Shown here: piece by piece, positions 1-6,693 of the stretch
Layout of the letters: every line of letters starts with the position of its first letter
How positions within the stretch are numbered: position 1 is the first letter of the stretch
NCBI GenBank assembly: GCA_017380955.1
Contig: JAFOCZ010000174.1
Span: forward strand, 1-15,928
From: Alistipes sp.
GTDB taxonomy: Bacteria > Bacteroidota > Bacteroidia > Bacteroidales > Rikenellaceae
Length of the DNA: 15,928 nucleotides
Direction: 5' to 3'
Notes under the pieces: model-generated
Database searches by the model: none
The model's input: only the letters and a program-made list of their open reading frames with translations
Told to the model about the DNA's origin: nothing
Translations under genes and position numbers: made by a program

Positions 1-710
1 GCCTTATCGACACGGTAGTAGAGAGTATCACCCTCCACAGCCAACATATGAACACCACGCTTCTTAGACAACGCCTCAAACCACTTATCACTGCGCTCGG
101 CCATATGCTCGGGATACTCCTTTGTGAAGTAGTTGGTCATCACACGGCGGAAGGTCATAGACTCCAACGCCATAAAGTCGTCGACAATCTTCTCGTTGTT
201 AACATTCTTTGCATCCTCCATAGCGCGCATCATCCAGTGGAGGTTTACAGGAAACTCCGACTTACGAACGTGGTTTGCCATATCGTAGCCAAAAGCATTA
301 GAGACCTTCTCAACGGCATACTCACCATTGTCGAAGACTGATGGCATAATAGCATCCTCCTTCTGAGCAGCGGCAAAGCGGCGTGCCATAATCACCTTCT
401 GTAACTTCTCGTTGTAGAAGCGCTGGAGATACTCCTGATTCTGCTTTATAAACTCCTTGTCTACCACCTCCTTAGACATCTCCTCGTTGAAGGTCTTGGC
501 TACGACATCGAGGTCGAAGATGTTACCCGCAGGGTGCAACACCATACTCAGACCCATATTCATACCTACGGCATAAGACAATGTATCGAACTCTGCCTCG
601 GGGTCATTGTATACCCTATTCTCGAAGCCCTCGAAGTAGAATTCGCGCTCACCATTGCCACACGATACTAGTGCTGCGACAGCTCATAGCATTACAAAAA
701 TTTTCTTCAT
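1..710 (-). pseudogene. FKBP-type peptidyl-prolyl isomerase lipoprotein, N-terminal part, interrupted by TGA (partial)
   Basis: Reading from the ATG at 710-708, the frame starts MKKIFVML, hits TGA at 686-684 (codon 9), and is then open to the left edge (about 227 more codons). After the stop it continues AVAALVSCGNG, a normal lipoprotein signal-peptide end with a lipobox cysteine at codon 17. The following text (for example DTLSYAVGMNMG) matches the N-terminal dimerisation region of FkpA/Mip-like isomerases and resembles the neighbour at 732-1418 (SMSYVIGLNLG). The C-terminal FKBP domain would lie outside the window. The gene is 21 bp downstream of that neighbour, on the same strand, and is probably its tandem paralogue and last in the nhaA transcript. 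No other start codon restores a signal peptide; the next in-frame ATG is codon 50. It could be a recent pseudogene or a sequence error at a single base. FKBP family assignment is moderately sure; the broken state is seen directly. Confidence 0.65.
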
Positions 711-731
711 ATCTTATTGATTAGTAAATAA

Positions 732-1418
732 TTATCGACCTTCGATGTCTATGAGCCACAACTCATAGTACAACATCGTATTTGGCAAGATAGCCAGTGA
801 ATCACAACCCGCAGAGCCAAATGCCAGACGCGAAGGTACCCACGCCTCCATATGACCACCCTCGCCGATGAGTTTCGACGCCTCGATAACGCCTCGTGGC
901 ATCTCACCCACTGCGATACGCAGAGTATCGGCATTGAGATATGTAGTGTCGACAATCTCGCCTGCCACGTTCAGAGCACGGTAGCGCACAAGGATGGTAT
1001 CGCGGTTGTTACGCACCACCTTCTTCATATCGCCCAACGTATGCACCTTGTAGGTAAGACCCGTAGAGGTGGCAACAAACTTACGATCCTCCTTACGCAA
1101 ATCTGCCAGGAACTGCTTCTCGAAGGCATCCACACGCTCGTAGATGTCGTAGTTCAAATACTTGAGGTATGCGGCACGCGCCTCCTCGGGGTTTAACTTA
1201 GCCTCGGCAACATAGGCATCACGAAGTCCTGCGCAGACAGCCTCGACATTAAGCAACGAGTCGATGCCAATGAGGTTAGCGCCTAAGTTCAGACCTATGA
1301 CATAGGACATAGAGTCGGCGCTATTCTGCATCAGCGGCTTCTCGACAGTAGCCTGTGGCTTGTTGCACGCTACAACCAATACAACGATGGCAAGCGCCAC
1401 GGAAAATATCTTCTTCAT
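732..1418 (-). CDS. FKBP-type peptidyl-prolyl cis-trans isomerase lipoprotein
   Basis: A 228-residue secreted lipoprotein expected to assist folding of envelope proteins. I start it at the ATG at 1418-1416 because that gives a clean signal peptide (MKKIFSVALAIVVLVVAC) with lipobox LVVAC and lipidated Cys18. An upstream in-frame ATG at 1445 would add nine polar residues and overlap nhaA. Residues about 35-125 form the helical FkpA-type N-terminal region; about 130-228 is the FKBP domain, with ILVRYRAL, EIVDTTY, VPSRLAFG and MLYYELWLIDI at the expected places. Several pocket positions differ from classical FKBP12: the segment usually written VIPGW reads MPRGV, and the usual Tyr of the LAYG segment is Phe. 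Chaperone activity may therefore matter more than isomerase activity (inference). It lies 19 bp downstream of nhaA and 21 bp upstream of a second FKBP lipoprotein, suggesting co-transcription. Confidence 0.85.
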   Translation of the reverse strand: MKKIFSVALAIVVLVVACNKPQATVEKPLMQNSADSMSYVIGLNLGANLIGIDSLLNVEAVCAGLRDAYVAEAKLNPEEARAAYLKYLNYDIYERVDAFEKQFLADLRKEDRKFVATSTGLTYKVHTLGDMKKVVRNNRDTILVRYRALNVAGEIVDTTYLNADTLRIAVGEMPRGVIEASKLIGEGGHMEAWVPSRLAFGSAGCDSLAILPNTMLYYELWLIDIEGR

Positions 1419-1437
1419 ATCTATATTAGTTTCTGTG

Positions 1438-2811
1438 TTACTCAATTTTCTCGTGCTTAGCCTCCAAGGATATCAGTATAGTACCCATCACAGCAGCCAC
1501 CGTAGAGGCTATGAGGATGGCAATCTTACCCATATCTATGAACGTCTGGTGTGTAGCCTTGTCGAAGGCGAGGTTATCGACAAAGATAGACATTGTGAAA
1601 CCGATACCTCCCAAACACGCCACAGCCAAGAACATCAACCACGATGCTCCAGCAGGCTTATCCGCGATACCCAACTTAACAGCCAAGAGGCTGAAAAGCG
1701 AGATACCTAACGGCTTGCCAATAACAAGACCAAAGAAGATACCCATACCTATAGAGCCCAACTCCGCAGAGTGCTCAAAGATGTTGAAATACTCGGCAGA
1801 CGTGATATATACACCAGCATTTGCGAGGGCAAAGATTGGCATAATAACGAAGTTTACGTATGGCATCAGCATATGCTCCACACGGTGGCTCATACCCTGC
1901 GCGCCATTGGAAATCTGTGTCATACGACGCAGATAGTAGTGGCGTGACTCCTCAGCCTCGTTCTCATTTTCAATGGCATCGGCATCCTTGAAGCCCTTCT
2001 CGATGATGTCGGCCTTATGCAAGAAGTAGGAGCGGCTGTAGCGAGGCTCTGTGGGGATGAGCATAGCCATAGCAACACCCGAGATGGTGGCGTGGACACC
2101 CGAATAGTAGAACAATATCCACACTACACACGCAGGGATGAGGTATGCAACCATACGGAACTCACCGAGGCGACGCATAAAGTATATACCCACCATAATA
2201 AGCAGTGCTATGCCCAAAAGCATCATATCGGGGGTCTCGCCATAGAAGAGTGCGATAACGAGGATAGCACCAAGGTCATCCGCCACAGCCAACGCCGTTA
2301 GGAACACCTTCAGCGAGATAGGCACACGGCTACCCAGCAGCGACATAATACCTATGGCAAAGGCGATATCCGTAGCCATAGGGATACCCCAGCCGTTAGC
2401 GACCTCTGTACCAGCGTTGAAGAATGCGTAGATAAGCGCTGGGACTACCATACCTCCCATTGCTGCGATAACGGGGAGAATAGCCTTCTTGGGCGTTGAC
2501 AACTCGCCATCCGAAATCTCACGGCGAATCTCAAGACCTACGGTGAAGAAGAAGACCACCATAAGACCATCGTTGACAATCTTCTCGAGGTTCATACCTC
2601 GTGGGAACAAGTCACCGTCGACATACAATCCCAACTCCATATGAAGCAGATGGTGGTACATCTCGCTTGTTGCAGGGAGATTTGCCAGGAGCATCGCCAC
2701 CACAACACATATTATAAGCACTATACCTCCCGCCCACGGAGCCTGCAGAAAACTACGTCCCTGCTGTGAGAGAATATGACTGCGCTTCACGCGACCAAAC
2801 TTTGTAAACAT
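1438..2811 (-). CDS. nhaA: Na+/H+ antiporter NhaA
   Basis: An inner-membrane antiporter of 457 residues that exports Na+ (or Li+) in exchange for protons and so supports pH and sodium homeostasis. Hydrophobic segments run along most of the length. The diagnostic ion-binding pair is present in TALAVADDLGAI (Asp178 and Asp179, equivalent to Asp163/Asp164 of E. coli). ATDIAFA supplies Asp148, equivalent to Asp133. GKPLGISLF carries the conserved Lys (Lys300 in E. coli), and GGIGFTMSIFV is the late transmembrane signature. It is about 70 residues longer than the E. coli protein; much of the extra length is a charged loop around residues 265-310 (ADAIENENEAEE), as in other long Bacteroidetes NhaA proteins. 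Translation starts at the ATG at 2811 after a short AT-rich leader. The two FKBP lipoprotein genes follow on the same strand, but no functional tie to NhaA is evident. Confidence 0.95.
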   Translation of the reverse strand: MFTKFGRVKRSHILSQQGRSFLQAPWAGGIVLIICVVVAMLLANLPATSEMYHHLLHMELGLYVDGDLFPRGMNLEKIVNDGLMVVFFFTVGLEIRREISDGELSTPKKAILPVIAAMGGMVVPALIYAFFNAGTEVANGWGIPMATDIAFAIGIMSLLGSRVPISLKVFLTALAVADDLGAILVIALFYGETPDMMLLGIALLIMVGIYFMRRLGEFRMVAYLIPACVVWILFYYSGVHATISGVAMAMLIPTEPRYSRSYFLHKADIIEKGFKDADAIENENEAEESRHYYLRRMTQISNGAQGMSHRVEHMLMPYVNFVIMPIFALANAGVYITSAEYFNIFEHSAELGSIGMGIFFGLVIGKPLGISLFSLLAVKLGIADKPAGASWLMFLAVACLGGIGFTMSIFVDNLAFDKATHQTFIDMGKIAILIASTVAAVMGTILISLEAKHEKIE

Positions 2812-2864
2812 ATTGTCTAATTTATTTATTCGTAAATATTGTTATTCTCGTCGGTTATTATCAT

Positions 2865-3012
2865 TGGGTAGTTATGGGGAGTGATGGGTAGTTATGGGGG
2901 GCTATCTCTCCCTATCATTCCCCATAAATCCGCATCCCATATCGCTCCAACGGAGCAACACCATTACTAATTACTCACTACTAATTACTAATTACTAATT
3001 ACTCACTACTAA
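2865..3012 (-). repeat. Dispersed intergenic repeat, left copy (inverted relative to 5231-5316)
   Basis: Read on the minus strand, this block starts within a few bases of the arginase-like stop codon. It has 7-bp units (plus-strand ATTACTA/ATTACTC/ACTACTA, seven units at 2963-3011), then a small hairpin (GCTCC-GTT-GGAGC around 2943-2955), then a conserved stretch, then a few 10-bp units (GGGTAGTTAT and variants, 2866-2905). The stretch 2902-2976 matches the reverse complement of 5241-5315 with only about two substitutions, both in or beside the hairpin. It fills most of the gap between the arginase-like gene and nhaA. No coding region or clear promoter is seen in 2812-3013. Confidence 0.9.
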
Positions 3013-3013
3013 C

Positions 3014-4075
3014 TTACAGCACCTCCGGTCCTGGGTGATTCTTGAGCGCCATACAACACATATTGTAGAGCAAACGTGCTGCCACAGCGGCATCGGTCTT
3101 ATCCTCCAAGTCGGGGACTACCTCCGTGAGGTCGAAGCCCACAATCTCTCGTCCCGAGTCCACAACCTTGCCCAAAAGATATACCACCTCGGGGAAGCGA
3201 AGACCACCAGCCACCGATGTACCTGTGTGTGGTGAGCACTCTATCGTTAGACCGTCGATATCCAACGAGACGTAGACCTTTTGCGGTAATTCGGCGATAA
3301 TCTTGTCACACATCGTAGACCACAGCACACCCTCGAAATGGCCTGACCATATCTGCTGTCCTGTGAAGAGCCTTATGCGCTCATCGCTCTCGGCACGTTC
3401 CCACTCCGCAGGGCTGAAGGCACGAACGCCAACACCTACCAGACGCTCCACACCCTCCACATCGCGCAAGACGTTGTGCATAACCGAGGCGTGGGAGTGC
3501 TCAAAACCCTGATACTGCTCTCGGAGGTCACACGTAGAGTCTATGTGCAGGATGCCGATATGCTTGTGATGCTCCGCCACGGCGCGGATGTTGCCATATG
3601 CCGTAGACTGGTCACCTCCCACAAGACCCACAATCTTACCCTTGGCAAGCCAATGTGCTGCCTGCTCGTGGATGTTGATGTTTACAACCTCCGAGGCCTC
3701 GTTGACACGACGTAAGCGACGCTCGTAGACAAGACCATCAATCATCGATGAACAGTTTTTGTAGGCTTTTATTATGCGCTCGGCATCGGAACGCAGACGG
3801 TGGGACATATCCTGAATCGAGTAGTCTATAGGCACAGTGGCGATACCCTTACGCCAGGCATAAGGCGCCATAGGCTCGAAGAAGTCGACACTTCGCGAAG
3901 CCTCGATGATGGCATCGGGGGCATAAGAACTTCCAGCACGCTCCGACACCGTGACATCCCACGGTGCTGAGATAAGCACCAATGCTGCCTCGTTGGGAGT
4001 TAGTGGGATACCAAAATAGTTACCATTGTCGTGTATCGCACCATTAGGATCAAACTTCTTATGCTCCATAGCCAT
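3014..4075 (-). CDS. Arginase/agmatinase-family protein with degenerate metal site
   Basis: A 353-residue cytosolic protein of the ureohydrolase (arginase, agmatinase, formimidoylglutamase) fold. Family landmarks are easy to place: PWDVTVS (38-44), VGLVGGDQS (149-157), HIDSTCDLR (177-185), SHAS (194-197), SLDIDG (270-275), HTGTSVAGG (283-291) and GFDLTEV (313-319). The active family binds two Mn2+ through a His in GG(D/E)HS, the triad of DAHxD, and two Asp of SxDxD. Here the first His is Gln156 and the middle His is Thr181, while Asp179, Asp183, Asp272 and Asp274 remain; the usual DP after SxDxDG-L is Thr-Ile. Hydrolysis of a guanidino substrate is therefore doubtful, and it may be a pseudoenzyme or bind metal differently (inference). 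The frame is intact and family-length, which argues against simple decay. It is divergent from pdxB, sharing a 154-bp promoter region. The start could also be Met3 (4069). Substrate unknown. Confidence 0.85.
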   Translation of the reverse strand: MAMEHKKFDPNGAIHDNGNYFGIPLTPNEAALVLISAPWDVTVSERAGSSYAPDAIIEASRSVDFFEPMAPYAWRKGIATVPIDYSIQDMSHRLRSDAERIIKAYKNCSSMIDGLVYERRLRRVNEASEVVNINIHEQAAHWLAKGKIVGLVGGDQSTAYGNIRAVAEHHKHIGILHIDSTCDLREQYQGFEHSHASVMHNVLRDVEGVERLVGVGVRAFSPAEWERAESDERIRLFTGQQIWSGHFEGVLWSTMCDKIIAELPQKVYVSLDIDGLTIECSPHTGTSVAGGLRFPEVVYLLGKVVDSGREIVGFDLTEVVPDLEDKTDAAVAARLLYNMCCMALKNHPGPEVL

Positions 4076-4113
4076 ATCAAAGAATTAGTTAACGTTAAGT
4101 TTTGCTATCTCGC

Positions 4114-4137
4114 TATGTGAAAAAATTTTACCACATA
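4114..4137. promoter_or_regulatory. Possible operator in the divergent intergenic region
   Basis: TATGTG (4114-4119) and CACATA (4132-4137) form a 6-bp inverted repeat around a 12-bp AT-rich spacer. It lies between the divergent arginase-like gene and pdxB. A perfect 10-bp palindrome, TTAACGTTAA, lies nearby at 4089-4098, 14 bp before the arginase-like start. Either could bind a regulator, but short palindromes are common in AT-rich DNA, so this is tentative. Confidence 0.25.
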
Positions 4138-4150
4138 TAGAAATATCACG

Positions 4151-4158
4151 CAAATTTA
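4151..4158 (-). promoter_or_regulatory. Candidate -7 box for the arginase-like gene
   Basis: The minus strand reads TAAATTTG, fitting the Bacteroidetes -7 consensus TAnnTTTG, about 75 bp upstream of the arginase-like start. No convincing -33 TTTG is present at the usual 19-21 bp spacing, so confidence is low. Confidence 0.35.
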
Positions 4159-4180
4159 GTAATTTTTTGTATATAATCGC

Positions 4181-4188
4181 TATCTTTG
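4181..4188 (+). promoter_or_regulatory. Candidate -7 box for pdxB
   Basis: TATCTTTG fits the Bacteroidetes -7 consensus TAnnTTTG exactly and is the same octamer found in the pyr operon promoter. It lies about 41 bp before the pdxB ATG. The expected -33 TTTG is not present at 19-21 bp; the closest TTTG (4166-4169) is too close. Confidence 0.5.
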
Positions 4189-4229
4189 CTAAAAATTTAT
4201 CCTACTATTAAAGCATTTTAAGACGCAAT

Positions 4230-5225
4230 ATGAAGGTGGTCATAGATAGCGCAATTCCCTATATCAAGGGCATTTTGGAGCAGCATGCCGAGGTGGTATA
4301 TCTGCCAGGTTTGGACATCACACACGACGATGTCAAGGATGCCGATGCGCTGATAATCCGCACACGCACATATGTAGGCAGAGCACTTCTGGACAACTCG
4401 CGTGTGAGGTTTGTTGCCACAGCGACCATAGGCACCGACCATATAGACCTCGACTACTGCCGTAAGAATAACATCGCAGTGTGCTCAGCACCAGGCTGCA
4501 ACGCCCGAGGCGTATTGCAATGGGTGGCAGCGGTATTGCATCAGGTGGTAACTACCGATGGCGCAGCGCCAAGCGACTATACATTGGGTGTTGTAGGTGT
4601 TGGAAACGTAGGCTCGTTAGTGTCGCAGTATGCCCGACATTGGGGTTTTAGGGTTATGGAGTGCGACCCACCACGTCAGGAGCGCGAAGGTGGCGAGTTC
4701 TACGACATTGAGGATATCGCCAAGCAGTGCGACATCATAACGCTCCACACCCCCTACGACAAGACTACACGCCACCTCGTAGACGCAGCACTGCTGCAAC
4801 ATATGCCACCACACACCACCATCATCAACGCCTCACGCGGCGGTGTTGTGGACAACCGTGCGGCGATGTATAGCGGACACCGCTACATCTTCGATGTGTG
4901 GGAGGGCGAGCCCGAGATAGACCTCAAAGTATTGCACCACGCGATGCTTGCCACGCCACATATCGCGGGTTACTCACTGCAAGGCAAGGCTAATGCCACG
5001 GCAATGTGCGTGAATGCCTTTGCAGAGTTCTTCGGACTGCCTATCACGGATTGGTATCCCGAGGGTGTTGTGCGCACCACACCACGCCTCATATCGTGGG
5101 AGGAGTTATGCACGACCATCGCCAAGCGCTATGACATCACCGCGGAGAGTGAGACCTTGAAACTCGACGGCTGGGAATTTGACAACCTGCGTGATAGTTA
5201 CACCTACCGCGAGGAGTATTTCTAA
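4230..5225 (+). CDS. pdxB: Erythronate-4-phosphate dehydrogenase
   Basis: A 331-residue NAD-dependent 2-hydroxyacid dehydrogenase for the second step of the DXP-dependent pyridoxal phosphate pathway: 4-phosphoerythronate to 2-oxo-3-hydroxy-4-phosphobutanoate. PdxB-type text is clear: IRTRTYV (43-49), TATIGTDHID (64-73) and APGCNARGV (87-95). The nucleotide-binding GxGxxG is Gly123-x-Gly125-xx-Gly128. The catalytic Arg, Glu and His are all present: Arg203 in NASRGG, Glu227 in DVWEGEP and His244 in TPHIAGYSLQGKA. The C-terminal dimerisation region is short (E. coli PdxB is about 378 residues) but ends with the typical pattern FDNLRDSYTYREEYF. The gene is divergent from the arginase-like gene and convergent with pyrB. 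A dispersed repeat starts a few bases after its stop, and a strong terminator follows at 5522-5575. Confidence 0.93.
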   Translation: MKVVIDSAIPYIKGILEQHAEVVYLPGLDITHDDVKDADALIIRTRTYVGRALLDNSRVRFVATATIGTDHIDLDYCRKNNIAVCSAPGCNARGVLQWVAAVLHQVVTTDGAAPSDYTLGVVGVGNVGSLVSQYARHWGFRVMECDPPRQEREGGEFYDIEDIAKQCDIITLHTPYDKTTRHLVDAALLQHMPPHTTIINASRGGVVDNRAAMYSGHRYIFDVWEGEPEIDLKVLHHAMLATPHIAGYSLQGKANATAMCVNAFAEFFGLPITDWYPEGVVRTTPRLISWEELCTTIAKRYDITAESETLKLDGWEFDNLRDSYTYREEYF

Positions 5226-5230
5226 TGAGG

Positions 5231-5316
5231 AGTGAGTAATTAGTAATTAGTAATGGTGTCGCTCCGCTGGAGCGATATGGGATGCGGATTTATGGGGAAT
5301 GATAGGGAGAGATAGG
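5231..5316 (+). repeat. Dispersed intergenic repeat, right copy
   Basis: It starts 6 bp after the pdxB stop with 7-bp units (AGTGAGT, AATTAGT, AATTAGT). A perfect hairpin follows, CGCTCC-GCT-GGAGCG at 5260-5274, then a conserved block to 5315. This is the reverse complement of 2902-2976 with about two substitutions: the hairpin loop base differs, and one closing pair is lost in the left copy. Both copies have the same orientation relative to the gene they follow. It may be a MITE or REP-like element, or a 3'-end processing signal. Confidence 0.9.
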
Positions 5317-5320
5317 TACC

Positions 5321-5450
5321 CCCATAACTACCCATAACTACCCATAACTACCCATAACTACCCATAACTACCCATAACTACCCATAACTACCCATAACTC
5401 CCCATAACTCCCCATAACTCCCCATCTCTACCCATCTCTACCCATCAACA
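5321..5450 (+). repeat. Tandem array of 10-bp units
   Basis: Seven perfect copies of CCCATAACTA (5321-5390), three of CCCATAACTC (5391-5420), two of CCCATCTCTA (5421-5440), and a degenerate unit CCCATCAACA (5441-5450). The unit matches the 10-bp units at the far end of the left repeat (2866-2905), so the array is an expanded tail of the same element. The rest of the stretch to the terminator (5451-5481) shows nothing recognisable. Confidence 0.97.
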
Positions 5451-5502
5451 CTATCAACGCCACCTCAATTAGCGGTTATACCCAATTTCTTGTCAGAAGG
5501 GT

Positions 5503-5521
5503 GCCGAGTGCAACACTCGGC
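5503..5521. other. Perfect hairpin, 8-bp stem and triloop
   Basis: GCCGAGTG-CAA-CACTCGGC is a perfect GC-rich stem directly beside the terminator at 5522-5575. On the plus strand it is followed by A residues rather than T, so by itself it is not a plus-strand terminator. It could stabilise the 3' end of the pyr transcript. Confidence 0.7.
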
Positions 5522-5575
5522 AAAAATGCCACCGATGGGTAGTACTTGGCGTACGTCCCATTGGTGGCATTTTTT
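5522..5575. terminator. Bidirectional intrinsic terminator between pdxB and pyrB
   Basis: An 18-bp stem pairs 5522-5539 (AAAAATGCCACCGATGGG) with 5557-5574, with one G-T wobble at 5534/5562 and a 17-nt loop that itself contains GTAC/GTAC. On the plus strand it ends in TTTTTT, which terminates pdxB; on the minus strand it ends in TTTTT, which terminates pyrB. Its place between convergent genes fits a shared terminator. Confidence 0.9.
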
Positions 5576-5600
5576 GTTAGGGGCAGCAATCGACCCCTTA

Positions 5601-6674
5601 TCACAAGAAATTGGCTTGACTTTCGCAATAGGTGCAGCGCACTACCCCATCCACATTCTCAAAACGCTTGCGCACTGGCTCAAGGTTGGATATACAAAGT
5701 GGATTAGGACACTTGCAGTTCATAGCCTCGCCGTGCTGTGGGAACTCCTTAGCCTCCTCCTTCTGCCACTGCAAAAGTTTGAGGATGAGCGCCATACGCA
5801 CAAACTTACCATTCTCAACCTGGCGGAAGTATGCGGCACGTGGGTCGGCATCTACGTCGATGGCAATCTCGTTGACACGAGGCAGTGGGTGAAGCACCGC
5901 CATATGCTCCTTCGCAAGACGCATCTTCGCAGCATCCAGCACAAAGCAATTCTTAACACGCTCATACTCATCGAGGTCTGTGAAACGCTCCTGCTGAACA
6001 CGCGTCATATAGAGGATATCTACATCGCCGATGACGCTCTCTATGTCGTTAGACTCGCGGTACTCCACACCGAGGCGGTCGAAGACATCGCGCTTTATGT
6101 AGTCGGGGAGCGCCAACTCCGGTGGTGAGATAAGCACAAACTTGGTGTTCTCGTAGCGTGTCATAGCCTTGATAAGCGAGTGCACGGTACGACCATACTT
6201 GAGGTCACCAACAAGACCTATGGTGAGGTTGTTGAGCGTTCCCAACTCACGCTTTATGGTGAGCAAGTCGGTCATAGTCTGCGTTGGGTGGCTGTGAGAG
6301 CCATCGCCAGCGTTGATGATAGGCGTCGACGACACCTCGGTAGCGGCGAGGGGTGCTCCCTCAACCTTATGGCGCATTGCGATGATATCGGCAAAACAGT
6401 TGATAACCCTCACCGTATCCTGCACAGTCTCACCCTTGGATACCGACGACGACTTAGCATCGGCAAAGCCCAGGACATTACCACCAAGTTCCATCATCGC
6501 AGCGGTGAAACTGAGGCGTGTACGTGTACTTGGCTCATAGAAGAGTGTTGCGAGTTTCTTGCCACGACACACATCGCTATACTTCTCGCGGTTGGCGATG
6601 ATATCCTCGGCAACGGCAATAATCTCCGAAATCTCCTGTACGGTAAGGTCGGTAGGGTCTATCAAATGTTTCAT
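5601..6674 (-). CDS. pyrB: Aspartate carbamoyltransferase fused to a PyrI-type zinc module
   Basis: Condenses carbamoyl phosphate and aspartate to N-carbamoyl-aspartate, the committed step of pyrimidine synthesis. Residues 1 to about 305 are a normal catalytic chain: carbamoyl-phosphate motif PSTRTR (48-53), the 80s-loop segment SVSKGET (Lys80), SHPTQ (128-132) and LHPLPR (261-266). The E. coli catalytic chain is about 310 residues; this protein has 357. The extra tail has Cys322-x4-Cys327, ISNLEPV, and Cys347-xx-Cys350. This copies the zinc domain of the regulatory chain PyrI (Cys109, 114, 138, 141 in E. coli) but lacks the roughly 100-residue nucleotide-binding domain. No separate pyrI is found in the window, so CTP/ATP control through PyrI is not expected from these genes (inference). 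Last gene of the operon, 19 bp after pyrE. It ends in TGA, and its last 12 coding bases form one arm of an inverted repeat. Confidence 0.95.
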   Translation of the reverse strand: MKHLIDPTDLTVQEISEIIAVAEDIIANREKYSDVCRGKKLATLFYEPSTRTRLSFTAAMMELGGNVLGFADAKSSSVSKGETVQDTVRVINCFADIIAMRHKVEGAPLAATEVSSTPIINAGDGSHSHPTQTMTDLLTIKRELGTLNNLTIGLVGDLKYGRTVHSLIKAMTRYENTKFVLISPPELALPDYIKRDVFDRLGVEYRESNDIESVIGDVDILYMTRVQQERFTDLDEYERVKNCFVLDAAKMRLAKEHMAVLHPLPRVNEIAIDVDADPRAAYFRQVENGKFVRMALILKLLQWQKEEAKEFPQHGEAMNCKCPNPLCISNLEPVRKRFENVDGVVRCTYCESQANFL

Positions 6675-6693
6675 CTAATCTTCGGTGTTTATG

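Noticed and set aside
684..686. TGA read as an amino acid (recoded genome)
   Set aside because: pyrB ends in TGA at the expected place and the other genes in the window contain no internal TGA; one isolated TGA is better explained by mutation or error.
1419..1445. Upstream start for the second FKBP lipoprotein
   Set aside because: It would put nine polar residues before a perfect lipoprotein signal peptide and overlap nhaA; the ATG at 1418 fits better.
2812..2864. nhaA promoter
   Set aside because: No sequence fitting TAnnTTTG with a -33 element was found; the closest, TATTTACG, is too weak to report.
5321..5450. CRISPR-like array
   Set aside because: Units are 10 bp and abut each other with no spacers, and no cas genes are nearby; it is a simple tandem repeat.
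5226..5600. A separate pyrI gene downstream of pyrB
   Set aside because: The stretch holds only repeats and hairpins; no frame with PyrI features was seen on either strand.
5490..6128. A 212-codon plus-strand frame over the terminator and the 3' half of pyrB
   Set aside because: It crosses a strong terminator and is antisense to clearly conserved PyrB sequence; no protein family features.
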